Notes under the pieces: model-generated | What the model saw: only the letters and a program-made list of their open reading frames with translations | What the model was told of the DNA's origin: nothing | Database searches by the model: none | Shown: piece by piece, positions 26,432 to 35,598 of the stretch | Layout: every line of letters starts with the position of its first letter | Numbering within the stretch: position 1 is the stretch's first letter | Position numbers and translations under genes: made by a program | Source of the DNA: Algoriphagus sp. NG3 | GTDB taxonomy: Bacteria > Bacteroidota > Bacteroidia > Cytophagales > Cyclobacteriaceae | Direction: 5' to 3' | Length of the DNA: 64,000 nucleotides | NCBI RefSeq assembly: GCF_034119865.1 | Contig: NZ_CP139421.1 | Coordinates: 4,690,501 to 4,754,500, forward strand

Positions 26432-27583
26432 ATGAAAAAACCACAATATTTTGCTACCGCCTTACTTCTGATGGCTTCATGCTCAGGAAAAACTGATTCA
26501 GAATATACCAACTCCAATGATTTAAAATTCACTGTAGAAATAGACACCGTTCAGGTAGATCCAGGCGATGATCATTTTATTTATCTGGCGAAATTTTTAC
26601 GCTATTCTTCCGTCAGCTCAGATAAAAAAACACTTTATAACTTCAACCCTTCCGTTCCCGAATTGGAAGTCATAGACCTAGATGAGTTAACATTCAAAGA
26701 GGCTCTAAAGCTGGAAAATGAAGGCCCCACGGGCATTAATGCTTCAAATTCATACCTGCCCATGATGGATGTATCTGACAAAGGTGAACTCTTCCTGAAT
26801 ACCATAAGCTATATGATCAAACTAAATGCTTCCCGTGATCAGATGAGCAGGTTCTGGTTCACTCCGGATTCATTGCAGGGAGATGCTCTTTCAGATGTGG
26901 AAATAATATATCCTGAAGGGTTTATGTCAGATAATAAGGACTTCTACTTTGGCGCTTACGGTGCGCAGGATAATAGTGCAAAAAGTGGTCTGGCAATGAT
27001 CAATCTGAATTCTATGGAATTGAAAAAGGTTCCACTGGATATTTTTGAAAGAATCGAAAAATATAAAATTATCTTTAGTTCAAGTGGTAATAGTAATATG
27101 TCTGCAACAGAGACAGTTTTTTTCGATTCGATTGAGGACAAGGTTTTTATTTCCACAAGCGCCTTTAATGAAATCTATCTAGTGGACATTACTGATGGCA
27201 CAGTAGAGAAAAAATCGTTTCACTCTAAACTTACCGATGATGCTAAGAAAGGCAATTATCAGAAAACTGCCGGCTCACGGAAAGAGCTAATGGATCTCGC
27301 TAGGGAGAAAGTTAAAGAGGTGAATTTCTTCAAGTTTCACTACGATGATCAAAATGAGAAATTCTGGAGATTCAGTACCACTCTCGATCGGATGATTGGA
27401 GATTCAGCCACCTACGATATAGTGCTAACAATTTTTGACCAGAATCTCACCCAACTGCATGAAGAGAAAGTCGATTATTCAGAAAGGGGATCACTTACCT
27501 TCTTCAAGGACGGCGCACTATACTCATACATCAACCTCGAGGATGAACTAGGCTTCGTCCGTATCAAACCTAGCTATGAATAA
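26432..27583 (+). CDS. DUF4221-type propeller lipoprotein, array copy 9
   Basis: This is a 383-residue lipoprotein with lipobox MASC (C17). It is body type B (VEIDTVQVDPGDDHFIYL; AFNEIYLVDITDGTVEKK). The tail is transitional: FFKDGALYSYINLEDELGF is like the upstream copies, but the end is VRIKPSYE, as in copies 10-12. It overlaps copy 10 by 8 bases, so expression is translationally coupled. It appears to mark the boundary between the two halves of the array. Confidence 0.85.
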   Translation: MKKPQYFATALLLMASCSGKTDSEYTNSNDLKFTVEIDTVQVDPGDDHFIYLAKFLRYSSVSSDKKTLYNFNPSVPELEVIDLDELTFKEALKLENEGPTGINASNSYLPMMDVSDKGELFLNTISYMIKLNASRDQMSRFWFTPDSLQGDALSDVEIIYPEGFMSDNKDFYFGAYGAQDNSAKSGLAMINLNSMELKKVPLDIFERIEKYKIIFSSSGNSNMSATETVFFDSIEDKVFISTSAFNEIYLVDITDGTVEKKSFHSKLTDDAKKGNYQKTAGSRKELMDLAREKVKEVNFFKFHYDDQNEKFWRFSTTLDRMIGDSATYDIVLTIFDQNLTQLHEEKVDYSERGSLTFFKDGALYSYINLEDELGFVRIKPSYE

Positions 27584-28742
27584 AATCAGACTGCTTACCC
27601 CGATTATTCTATCAGTTTTAGCCAGTTGCGGCACTAAAGAAAGTGCTAAAAATCTCACATCTAGTTCCGTTGAGTTTTCCTATGAGATGGATACCGTGAT
27701 GGTGGATGCCGGGCAAGAGTTTATCCATGTCAACTGGCAGATGATCACTTCCGATTTGTCTGCTGATGGGAAGTACTTCTACAATTTCAAGACCGGAGCT
27801 AATAAACCCGGTTTGGAAATTATCGATATGGAAAACCTGAAATTGGAACGGGTCATCCCTATGAGCTTGGATGGGCCGAATGGTCTTCGATCACCTTATG
27901 TTTCCCGCGTGTACATTCTTCCTGATGAGACATTTTATCTTTCCGACAATTATGAAGTTTATCATTTCGATCAGCAAGGAGACAAACTTTCCACCCTAAA
28001 CTATGCTAAGCAGGAATTTGAAGGAGAAAAACTCCCAGAAAGCAAACGAATCCAGCTAAATGAAACACTTTCTGCAAACGGGAAATTGCTCGTAGCACTT
28101 TATGGTGGCGAAAAAATGGAAGATCCTGCAGAAGGACTGGCACTATTTGATATGGAAAATAAGAATGTAAGCTACAAACCATTGGAAGTATCTAAAAATT
28201 TAGACAAGTATCAATCTGTTCTTTACTACAATGGAGAACAACCTATGTCAATGATCCTAGCTAACGTACATCTACAACTGAGGAATGACAGCCTTTTATA
28301 TTCCAATACTGCTCAAAACAAGGTTTTCTTTTACAACCTCAAAACTGATTCTCTATCTTCTAAAGACTATACTAGCAGATATACCAGTAACGAGGCTGCC
28401 GGAAATTACCAAAAACGTACAGATTCAGAAGAAGAATTTAGGGAGATTATAAAAGAGAAAGACAAAGAAGTCAACTATGGCCACCTGTTCTTTGATAAGT
28501 ATAACGACGTCTATTGGCGATTCGCCAAGGAAATGGATCACATGAAGGGTGACAAGATTATGTACAAAACTGTACTTACCGCCTTTGATCCTACATTTAA
28601 CCAACTACATGAGGAGTTGCTTCCTTCAGACTTTATACTTCCATACAAGTATTTCGCTCGCAATGGGATGATCTATACCTTTCTGAATATCGATGATGAA
28701 CTAGCTTTTGTGAGACTAAAACCAACTTTTACAAATGAATAA
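27576..28742 (+). CDS. DUF4221-type propeller lipoprotein, array copy 10
   Basis: This is a 388-residue lipoprotein with lipobox LASC (C18). It is body type B (VEFSYEMDTVMVDAGQEFIHVN). The FFKDG motif has drifted to YFARNGMIYTFLNIDDELAF, and the protein ends VRLKPTFTNE. It overlaps copies 9 and 11 by 8 bases each, using the same ATGAATAA arrangement at both junctions. The repeated junction suggests these three arose by tandem duplication of one unit. Confidence 0.84.
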   Translation: MNKIRLLTPIILSVLASCGTKESAKNLTSSSVEFSYEMDTVMVDAGQEFIHVNWQMITSDLSADGKYFYNFKTGANKPGLEIIDMENLKLERVIPMSLDGPNGLRSPYVSRVYILPDETFYLSDNYEVYHFDQQGDKLSTLNYAKQEFEGEKLPESKRIQLNETLSANGKLLVALYGGEKMEDPAEGLALFDMENKNVSYKPLEVSKNLDKYQSVLYYNGEQPMSMILANVHLQLRNDSLLYSNTAQNKVFFYNLKTDSLSSKDYTSRYTSNEAAGNYQKRTDSEEEFREIIKEKDKEVNYGHLFFDKYNDVYWRFAKEMDHMKGDKIMYKTVLTAFDPTFNQLHEELLPSDFILPYKYFARNGMIYTFLNIDDELAFVRLKPTFTNE

Positions 28743-29907
28743 ATATTACCAATTAGCACTTGTTCTCCTGCTTTTTAGCTGCAATACAGAGAAGAACACC
28801 AAGAATTCAAATGACAAGAATATTAATTTCTCCTACACGATCGATACCGTGATGATCGATGCGGGTGATGAGTTTCTGTATCTGAATATGAACTTGTATT
28901 TTTCTTCTTACTCTGCCGATGAGGGGCTTTTGTACAATTTAAATCCCGAATCCGCCAGAATGGAAGTCATCGATCTGGAGAGTCACTCCTTGGACAGACT
29001 CGTCCAATATGACCTGGATGGCCCTAATAGGGTGAAGGAACTGGCGATCACGGGAATTAAGAAATCAGACACAGGCGATCTATTTTTCCAGGATTATTAT
29101 ACACTTAGCAGGCTTGATTCCTCCGGTACCAAAATAGCCACCTATAGATTTACCAATGATTTTCTAAACGGGGAAGAATTGGCTCTGAATGAAGAAATAG
29201 ATGGTATGGGGCAGATCGGCTCAGATGGGGCTTACTTTGCCAGCTTTTATGGTAATTATCAGGAAAAGGGAGGGATCCGTGGCGTAGCCCAAATCACGTT
29301 GGCCGATAGTTCCCTGCGCCTGTTTCCGCTGGATTTCTGGGGGGATCTGGATAAGTATGAAGTAAATATGGATGTTGGTGATGGAAGAGGGATTCGTGCC
29401 TCTGAGTCTAAATTTCTCTTGGTGGATGGGATTGACTTTATAGTCTCCACCTCAGCCAGAAACGAGCTGTGGCACTATAATTCGAAACTGGATAGCATTA
29501 TACATAAGGAATACACCAGTGAATTCACTAACAATGTAAAGCCTGGAAATTATCCGAAAACCGCAAACAGCCAGGAGGAATTTGAACAGGTAATGAAGCA
29601 AAAATCAGATGAGGTCATTTTTGGGTTTTTGGTTAAAGATGAAGATTCAGGAATGTTTTACCGCTATAGCCGTGAACGGGACGACAGCAGAAACAACTAT
29701 GCCTTTGTTCTAACCATTTTTGATGAAAACCTAAACCAGCTCCATGAGGAGAAACTGAACGAAGAGGTGAGCATACCCGATGAACATATGCCGGGAGGAA
29801 AGCCATTTGTACACAGAGGGATGCTGTACACCTTTCTTAATATAGAAGATGAACTGGCCTTTGTACGGCTAAAGACCAAGTTTTCTGATGATCAAGATAC
29901 CAACTAG
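28735..29907 (+). CDS. DUF4221-type propeller lipoprotein, array copy 11
   Basis: This is a 390-residue lipoprotein with lipobox LFSC (C16). It is body type B (INFSYTIDTVMIDAGDEFLYLN) and closest to copy 12: both share LYNL-PE, a DLDGPNRVK or DLRGPNSVK block near residue 95, and STSARNELWHYN or STSASNELWYYI. The tail is HRGMLYTFLNIEDELAFVRL with a polar extension. An 88-base gap with a relic of a lost copy follows. Confidence 0.84.
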   Translation: MNKYYQLALVLLLFSCNTEKNTKNSNDKNINFSYTIDTVMIDAGDEFLYLNMNLYFSSYSADEGLLYNLNPESARMEVIDLESHSLDRLVQYDLDGPNRVKELAITGIKKSDTGDLFFQDYYTLSRLDSSGTKIATYRFTNDFLNGEELALNEEIDGMGQIGSDGAYFASFYGNYQEKGGIRGVAQITLADSSLRLFPLDFWGDLDKYEVNMDVGDGRGIRASESKFLLVDGIDFIVSTSARNELWHYNSKLDSIIHKEYTSEFTNNVKPGNYPKTANSQEEFEQVMKQKSDEVIFGFLVKDEDSGMFYRYSRERDDSRNNYAFVLTIFDENLNQLHEEKLNEEVSIPDEHMPGGKPFVHRGMLYTFLNIEDELAFVRLKTKFSDDQDTN

Positions 29908-29958
29908 CAGGGATGGTAGCATTTTCCTGATCCAACGTCTAATGAATCCCCTAAATAA

Positions 29959-29992
29959 GTTGGCTTTGTGGACTTTTGCCCTTAATTTTTAG
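29959..29992 (+). pseudogene. Relic of a DUF4221-gene 3' end in the spacer between copies 11 and 12
   Basis: The stretch GTTGGCTTTGTGGACTTTTG then CCCTTAATTTTTAGAGC aligns with the conserved 3' ends of copies 1-8 (TGGGCTTTGCGG, TATTCACTTTTAA, TTTTTAA). It needs one single-base gap and a few changes, and it is again followed closely by an ATGAA start. It reads as the last dozen codons of a deleted copy with the type-A tail. It is short, so chance similarity is not excluded. Confidence 0.45.
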
Positions 29993-29995
29993 AGC

Positions 29996-31168
29996 ATGAA
30001 GCTTTACTGCATGCTAGGCATTTTTTTACTGGTCTCCTCTTGTGGAGGGAAACCAGTGGAAGTACAGCTTACCGAAGTAAATGTAAGTCCTGGGTTTAAT
30101 TATGTACTGGATACTGTTTTCATCGATTCCGGTGAGGAAGAGATCTATCTGCAAATGGATCTCAGCATGTCTGACTATTCGGCCAATGAAGGAATTCTGT
30201 ACAACCTTAGACCTGAAACAGGAAGAGTCGAAGTCATCAACATGGATAGCCTCAGGCTAGAGAGGCTGGTGCACTATGACCTGCGCGGACCTAATAGTGT
30301 GAAACAATACTTCCCATTTGGAATTAAGAAAACCCTGCTTGGTGATACGTTTTTCAAAGAATACCGGGTGCTACACAAGCTGAATCCAGAAGGTAAAAAG
30401 GTAGATTCCTATGAACTTATCAACAGAAAGCTGACCGGAGACCGACTCCCCTTTGACACAGAAATAGACGGCTTGGGGGAGATCTCCGGCGATGGTTCTT
30501 ACATGGCAAGTTTCTATGGTAATCTCAAAGTTGGAGGAAATGTACAGGGCATTGCCAAGGTAAACCTGAAGGATAAATCCCTGAAATTAATCCCGGTGGA
30601 TTTCTGGGAAGAACTAAAGCGATATACCGTCACAGTGGATTATGATATCGGTAAAAGAAACAGTTCCCCTGAGCTGAAATACCTGCTGTTGAATGGCCCA
30701 GATGTGATTCTGTCCACTTCTGCCAGCAATGAACTGTGGTATTATATAGCCGAAAGCGACACCTTGATCCATAAAAAATACCGCAGCAGGATAACATCAG
30801 ACAAAAAATCAGGCGAATACCGGACGGACATCAGCAATCAGCAATTGTATATGTATTGGGTCAAGCGTAAAAATGACGAGGTGACTTTCGGGCCATTGGT
30901 CAAGGATCAGGAGACTCAGCGCTACTACCGCTTCAGCAGGGAGCTGGATAGAAGTGATCCCCAAAAGCCCCGGTATGTCTATGTGCTGACGGTGTTTGAT
31001 GACAAACTCGACCAGATCCATGAGCAGAAATTGCGGCACAGAGTTCCAATCATAGGGAAGTACTTCGAAAACAAGACATTTGTGCATAAGGGCTCCATAT
31101 ATTCTTATTTGGAAAAGGAAAAGCAACTGGCTTTTGTCAGGCTTAAACCAAGTTTTGGGAATGAGTAA
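29996..31168 (+). CDS. DUF4221-type propeller lipoprotein, array copy 12
   Basis: This is a 390-residue lipoprotein with lipobox VSSC (C16). It is body type B and the sister of copy 11 through most of its length (YDLRGPNSVK, ASFYGNL, STSASNELWYY, SRELDR). Its tail is the most diverged: HKGSIYSYLEKEKQLAFVRL lacks the DEL acidic pair. It is the last gene of the array. The spacer before it contains the 3'-end relic, so it may once have followed a copy with the type-A tail. Confidence 0.83.
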   Translation: MKLYCMLGIFLLVSSCGGKPVEVQLTEVNVSPGFNYVLDTVFIDSGEEEIYLQMDLSMSDYSANEGILYNLRPETGRVEVINMDSLRLERLVHYDLRGPNSVKQYFPFGIKKTLLGDTFFKEYRVLHKLNPEGKKVDSYELINRKLTGDRLPFDTEIDGLGEISGDGSYMASFYGNLKVGGNVQGIAKVNLKDKSLKLIPVDFWEELKRYTVTVDYDIGKRNSSPELKYLLLNGPDVILSTSASNELWYYIAESDTLIHKKYRSRITSDKKSGEYRTDISNQQLYMYWVKRKNDEVTFGPLVKDQETQRYYRFSRELDRSDPQKPRYVYVLTVFDDKLDQIHEQKLRHRVPIIGKYFENKTFVHKGSIYSYLEKEKQLAFVRLKPSFGNE

Positions 31169-31208
31169 GCTACTATTTTTGTTTTTCTGGGGTGAAATGG
31201 TTCCCGCA

Positions 31209-31255
31209 GACCTGACTGCCGTCCAGGCAGGTTTTCGCGGATAAGGACGCAGATC
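31209..31255. repeat. Degenerate dispersed intergenic repeat
   Basis: An imperfect CCTG...CAGG palindrome is followed by TTCGCGGATAAGGACGCAGATCAGCGCAGA, the type of GC-richer repeat often scattered between genes in Bacteroidetes. It stands out in base composition from its AT-rich flanks. It lies between the array and the oxidase-like gene. Confidence 0.4.
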
Positions 31256-31360
31256 AGCGCAGATTATACCAAAATGAAGTTTTCTTTCATTTTCGTTTGT
31301 TAAATTCTAATTCGTAAATGTTTTTTTGAACCTTCATCGGAATTGGATGTTTTCTGAATA

Positions 31361-31975
31361 ATGGCTCATTTTAAGGAAAAACCAACTCTGCTTCAGCGTG
31401 CAGAACGACTGCATCCCTACGAAATGCTCCTCTATTTGGGGATGCTCAGCAGCGGAATTGTCTTTCTTTTTCTTGCTTTAGCCTTCCTCTTTTCTTCCCG
31501 CAGCTTACTCGCAGGCATGAATCAGACACTCCCTGTTTCCTTTCTTGTGTCTACTTTTTTGCTCATCATCAGCGGGCTCACGGCTACATCCATGCGGATT
31601 GCCTATACGGAAGAGAATACGTATAGGCTGCTTGATTCACTCAGGAATACAATCGTTTTAGGATTTATATTCACTTGTTTGCAGGTGGTGGGCTGGTATG
31701 AACTGAAAGCTAAAGGGATAGAATTTGCCGGCATTCCCAGTGGAAGTTTCCTATATGTGCTGAGCGGGATACATGTATTTCATTTACTGGGAGCTATGGT
31801 TTTTGGTCTGATGCTTTACTTTCAGTTGAGAAAAAGCAGAATGGATGAAATCCAAAAGCTCCTCATAATTACCAATCCTTTTGAGAAAATGAGAGTTCGT
31901 CTTTTTACCTTCTATTGGCATTTCATGGACAGTATCTGGCTGATTCTCTTTCTTTTGTTTGCCCTTAGCTTCTAA
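31361..31975 (+). CDS. Haem-copper oxidase subunit III family protein
   Basis: This is a 204-residue membrane protein with five hydrophobic segments. The subunit III signatures are LSGIHVFHLLGAMVFG (about 134-150) and, near the C-terminus, YWHFMDSIWLILFLLFAL. It is shorter than mitochondrial COX3 and fits the five-helix bacterial form. It is not next to subunits I and II, so it could be an accessory or orphan subunit. It is 6 bases from the next gene, suggesting cotranscription. Confidence 0.85.
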   Translation: MAHFKEKPTLLQRAERLHPYEMLLYLGMLSSGIVFLFLALAFLFSSRSLLAGMNQTLPVSFLVSTFLLIISGLTATSMRIAYTEENTYRLLDSLRNTIVLGFIFTCLQVVGWYELKAKGIEFAGIPSGSFLYVLSGIHVFHLLGAMVFGLMLYFQLRKSRMDEIQKLLIITNPFEKMRVRLFTFYWHFMDSIWLILFLLFALSF

Positions 31976-31981
31976 GCAAAA

Positions 31982-32416
31982 ATGAAAATTAACTTTTCCA
32001 CCAAGGTCAGCCAGGATTATCTTTCTGTGAAAAACGGCTTTGACCAGACGCTTTTTACGAAGTTAAGCCCTCCATTCCCCCCAGTTAAGCTGCAGAGGTT
32101 TGATGGATCAGAGATCGGGGACATCGTTTCCTTGGAACTCAATTTCCTCCTGTTCAGGCAGCGCTGGACAAGTGAGATCACTGACAGTCAGACCGGCGAT
32201 TCGGAGTATTTCTTTGTGGATGAAGGAGTGGAATTGCCGTTTTTTCTGAAAAAATGGAAACACAAGCACAGGATAATCAAAGAGGGAAACCATTCCACAA
32301 TCAGGGATGAAGTGGAATTTGATGCAGGATCTGGATTACTGAGCCTGCTATTGTACCCTGCGCTTTACCTTCAGTTTGCCTATAGAAAGCCTATTTACAA
32401 AAAGGTTTTTGCTTAG
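31982..32416 (+). CDS. SRPBCC-like (START/cyclase-type fold) protein
   Basis: The protein has 144 residues and no signal peptide. The pattern of strands and a C-terminal helix (GLLSLLLYPALYLQFAYRKP) matches SRPBCC-superfamily proteins, which bind hydrophobic ligands in a helix-grip fold. The ligand is not known. It follows the oxidase subunit III gene by 6 bases and overlaps the end of the convergent Fur-family gene by 4 bases. Confidence 0.65.
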   Translation: MKINFSTKVSQDYLSVKNGFDQTLFTKLSPPFPPVKLQRFDGSEIGDIVSLELNFLLFRQRWTSEITDSQTGDSEYFFVDEGVELPFFLKKWKHKHRIIKEGNHSTIRDEVEFDAGSGLLSLLLYPALYLQFAYRKPIYKKVFA

Positions 32417-32883
32417 AATTCCTGAAGGTTTTCACAATTCTCTATTTCACAGTTCCCATATAGCACCAGAGAATGGCTGGTAATGGCAGACTGGAAGCTC
32501 TTGCCTATCTGTTCCTTGATTTCATTGATTTTTGGGTCAGAGAATTCCCTGATTTTCCGGCACTGGTTGCACACATGATGGTCGTGATGCTTGTAGGTGA
32601 GCGCTTGCTCATATAGGGCGACTTTGTCTTTGAACTGGTGCTTTACCGCCAGGCCACTTTCTACCAGCAGATCGAGGGTGTTATATATAGTTGCTCGACT
32701 AATTGTATAGCCTTTGTTTCTCATACTGAGAAAAAGCCCCTCCACGTCCATATGCTCATCTTCTGGGAGTGAGTAAAGTTCGTCAATTACTGAAAATCTT
32801 TCAGGGGTTTTCCGGCTTCCTTGCTTGGTAAGGAAGTTTTCAAAGATTTTTTTAGCCTTTTCTATAAGGGCCTTGTCTGCCAT
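32413..32883 (-). CDS. Fur-family transcriptional regulator
   Basis: The protein has 156 residues. The winged helix lies at about 15-90 (GYTISRATIYNTLDLLVESG). The metal site is HHDHHVCNQC near residues 94-103, with a second Cys pair at C-terminal NCEIENC, as in zinc-containing Fur/PerR/Zur proteins. Which metal or peroxide it senses cannot be told from the sequence. It is separated from the protease gene by 209 bases of divergent spacer, where its own operator may lie. Confidence 0.92.
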   Translation of the reverse strand: MADKALIEKAKKIFENFLTKQGSRKTPERFSVIDELYSLPEDEHMDVEGLFLSMRNKGYTISRATIYNTLDLLVESGLAVKHQFKDKVALYEQALTYKHHDHHVCNQCRKIREFSDPKINEIKEQIGKSFQSAITSHSLVLYGNCEIENCENLQEF

Positions 32884-33092
32884 GGGTTCAAGAGAATTAA
32901 AAATAAAGATGAGTCATTCTCCATTTTTTGTCAAACCAAACTCCCTATTCTTGGTAATTTGGTTTCAATCTAATTAAAACTAAAGCAACTTTTTACAAGT
33001 TTGAAGCATATTAAATGGATGATTTCACGGAGATTACTTATATTTTTCGTAAAACAGATTAACTTATTCGAAACATCCCGGTTTTAAAATTT

Positions 33093-34346
33093 ATGTATAA
33101 AAGCCTTATCGCTTTTCTGTTCATCCTTGTTGCTATACAGATAAGATGTGTGGCACAGGTGCCGGGTTTTTTCATGAAGGAAGAACAGCGAAAGGTTGTC
33201 ATCCCGTTTTACCCTTCAAACAGTCTCATCATTATTCCAGTGTCCATCAATGGCAATACTCCGCTCAACTTCCTGGTGGATACCGGTGTCCGTTCCAATA
33301 TTCTGTTCAGCAAGAAATTGGGCGATGCTTTAGGCTTGGAATATACGAGGAGACTCAAACTAGTGGGGGCAGATGGCAGCGACGATTTGATGGCTTCTGT
33401 TTCTCCTATCAACCACTTTGATTTAGGTCCCGTTGAAGGGATTTTTCAAAGTCTATTGGTATTGGAGCAGGAGTTTTTGGAACTCGAATCTGTCATCGGG
33501 ATTCCAATTTATGGTATCATAGGTTATGAGTTTTTCAAGTTTAATCCCATAAAAATTGATTATGACAACGGTTTGATGACCTTTTATAGGCACGATGCGC
33601 TGAGGTGGAAGCCTTTGTTTTATCGAAAAACACACCTTTCTATACAAGAAAACAAGCCTTATATCCAGGCAAGGGTGAAGCAGAAAGATGGCTCTACCCT
33701 ATATCCTAAATTGCTTGTTGATACGGGGGCTAATCACGGGCTTTTGCTCAACAGAGAAACGACCGAAGCGATCACCATGCCTCCTCTTTTCATAGAGTCT
33801 GCATTGGGTCAGAGTCTAGGAGGTATGTTGTTTGGTTATATGGGAAGGGTTGAATCACTGAGTTTTGCCAATTTGAAACTGACTGAAGTGTTGACCTCCT
33901 ATCCTGAAGAAACACCTTTCAGCTATGTGATTAAAGATTCCGGCCGATCGGGGAGTTTGGGTGCCGAGGTCTTGGGGCGTACTAAACTAATTTTTGACTA
34001 TCCCAGAAATCGCCTCTTGGTTCAGCGTGCGGATAATTTCTTTGCTCCTTTCCAATTTGATATGAGTGGTATGACGCTGAGGAAGATCCCCAATGATGAC
34101 AACAGGATCTACGTATCAGAGATAAGGCCTGGATCCCCTGCCCAGCGTGTGGGAATAGAGGCTTATGATGAAGTGCTTATGATTAATAATGTCCCCACCT
34201 TCTTCTGGGAGCTATCGGATATCAATAAATTGTTGCGATCTGAACAGGGAAAAAAAGTAGAAGTGGAAGTCCGTCGCTATGAGGGGGATGACTTGACTAA
34301 ATACGAAGACCACAAATTTAGCTTTGAGCTGAAGAGGCAGATTTAA
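33093..34346 (+). CDS. Retropepsin-like aspartyl protease with C-terminal PDZ domain
   Basis: The protein has 417 residues and a signal peptide of about 22 residues (IRCVAQ). It has two pepsin-like halves, each with its own catalytic Asp motif: LVDTGVRSN near residue 63 and LVDTGANHG near 209. Both motifs are intact. A PDZ domain follows at about 325-400 (IRPGSPAQRVGIEAYDEVLMIN). It probably acts in the periplasm. This architecture is common in Bacteroidetes; the substrates are unknown. It is monocistronic. Confidence 0.9.
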   Translation: MYKSLIAFLFILVAIQIRCVAQVPGFFMKEEQRKVVIPFYPSNSLIIIPVSINGNTPLNFLVDTGVRSNILFSKKLGDALGLEYTRRLKLVGADGSDDLMASVSPINHFDLGPVEGIFQSLLVLEQEFLELESVIGIPIYGIIGYEFFKFNPIKIDYDNGLMTFYRHDALRWKPLFYRKTHLSIQENKPYIQARVKQKDGSTLYPKLLVDTGANHGLLLNRETTEAITMPPLFIESALGQSLGGMLFGYMGRVESLSFANLKLTEVLTSYPEETPFSYVIKDSGRSGSLGAEVLGRTKLIFDYPRNRLLVQRADNFFAPFQFDMSGMTLRKIPNDDNRIYVSEIRPGSPAQRVGIEAYDEVLMINNVPTFFWELSDINKLLRSEQGKKVEVEVRRYEGDDLTKYEDHKFSFELKRQI

Positions 34347-34451
34347 ATGCTTTTTGGGCAGAGTTAATATAAATAACGGTAATTTTGAATGAAACCTGAA
34401 GAAATGAAGGAAACCTCTTTTTCGCAAATCCGTGAGTAACCTAGTCTAAAA

Positions 34452-34560
34452 AACAATTACAAACACATGCAATCGATACGGGTAAAATCATCATTAGGGC
34501 AATGATTATTCTAATCGTCAAAGAATCCATAAGATCAAAAACAACAATTATAAACACATG
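34452..34560 (+). repeat. Duplicated start-site sequence upstream of lemA
   Basis: An 18-bp sequence ending in ATG (34452-34469) is repeated with one change at 34543-34560, where its ATG is the lemA start. The upstream ATG opens a 12-codon frame that ends at TGA near 34507. It could be a duplicated leader or a small upstream reading frame. Confidence 0.45.
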
Positions 34561-35148
34561 AAAAAATTCCTTATTCCTATTCTGATTTTAGTGGTCGTGG
34601 GTGTTTTTATTTACACTAAGGCCGTGGGGACGTATAATACTTTTGTCCAGAAAGAAGAAGTGATCAATGGGCAGTGGGCTGAGGTAGAGACACAATATCA
34701 ACGTAGATCAGACTTGATTCCAAATCTGGTAAATACCGTAAAAGGTTATGCGGATTTTGAGCAGGAGACATTGACCGGGGTGATCGAAGCAAGGGCTAAA
34801 GCCACTTCAGTGAACGTAGATGCTTCTAATCTTACTCCTGAGAAATTGGCAGAATTCCAGGGAGCACAGGATCAGCTTTCGGGAGCTTTGGGCAGGTTAT
34901 TGGTGAGCGTGGAGCGCTATCCAGAGCTGAAAGCAAATCAGAATTTCCTGGAATTGCAGGCGCAGCTAGAAGGCACAGAAAACAGAATAGCAGTAGCCAG
35001 ACGTAATTTCAACCAGTCTGTGCAGGATTTCAATTCCAATCTGCGGACTTTCCCGAACAATATCTTTGCGGGATGGTACGGATTTGAGCAGAAAGGTTAC
35101 TTCGAAGCATCCGCAGGTGCTGAGAATGCACCTACTGTCCAGTTTTAA
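34558..35148 (+). CDS. lemA: LemA family protein
   Basis: The protein has 196 residues: an N-terminal membrane helix (about 4-22), then a long helical bundle with the LemA signatures WAEVETQYQRRSDLIPNLVN (about 41-60) and RNFNQSVQDFNSNLRTFP. LemA proteins are envelope proteins of uncertain role. They are very often encoded next to TPM-domain proteins, as here. It lies 12 bases before the first TPM gene. Confidence 0.95.
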   Translation: MKKFLIPILILVVVGVFIYTKAVGTYNTFVQKEEVINGQWAEVETQYQRRSDLIPNLVNTVKGYADFEQETLTGVIEARAKATSVNVDASNLTPEKLAEFQGAQDQLSGALGRLLVSVERYPELKANQNFLELQAQLEGTENRIAVARRNFNQSVQDFNSNLRTFPNNIFAGWYGFEQKGYFEASAGAENAPTVQF

Positions 35149-35160
35149 ATACTACTTATT

Positions 35161-35598
35161 ATGGCTGAGAAATTATTCTCAAAAGCAGACCGTGAGGCTA
35201 TTGTCAATGCCATACGGTCTGCTGAAGTTTCCACATCCGGAGAGATCCAGGTTCATATAGAAAGCCGCTGCAAAGGCGAGGTGCTAGACCGTGCGGTGAG
35301 GGTTTTTGACACACTTAAGATGTATCAAACCAAAGACCGAAACGGGGTACTTTTTTACCTTGCGGTAGTTGATCATCGATTTGCGATTTTGGGAGACTCC
35401 GGGATCAACGAAGTAGTCCCGGAGGATTTCTGGGAGAATATTAAAGAACACATGGCCAGCTATTTCAAAAAAGGCCAATTTACACAAGGTCTGATCGACG
35501 GCATTCACATGGCGGGCGAGCAACTTGGACAGCATTTCCCGTATCAGGGTGATTCAGACATAAACGAACTTCCTGATGAGATTTCTTTTGGATCCTAA
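35161..35598 (+). CDS. TPM domain protein, short form
   Basis: This 145-residue protein consists essentially of one TPM domain (about 5-130, with TSGEIQVHIESRC and NGVLFYLAVVDHRFAILGD). It has no signal peptide or membrane helix, unlike its downstream partner. TPM domains occur in envelope maintenance proteins such as photosystem II repair TLP18.3, and some have phosphatase activity. It overlaps the next gene by 23 bases. Confidence 0.9.
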   Translation: MAEKLFSKADREAIVNAIRSAEVSTSGEIQVHIESRCKGEVLDRAVRVFDTLKMYQTKDRNGVLFYLAVVDHRFAILGDSGINEVVPEDFWENIKEHMASYFKKGQFTQGLIDGIHMAGEQLGQHFPYQGDSDINELPDEISFGS

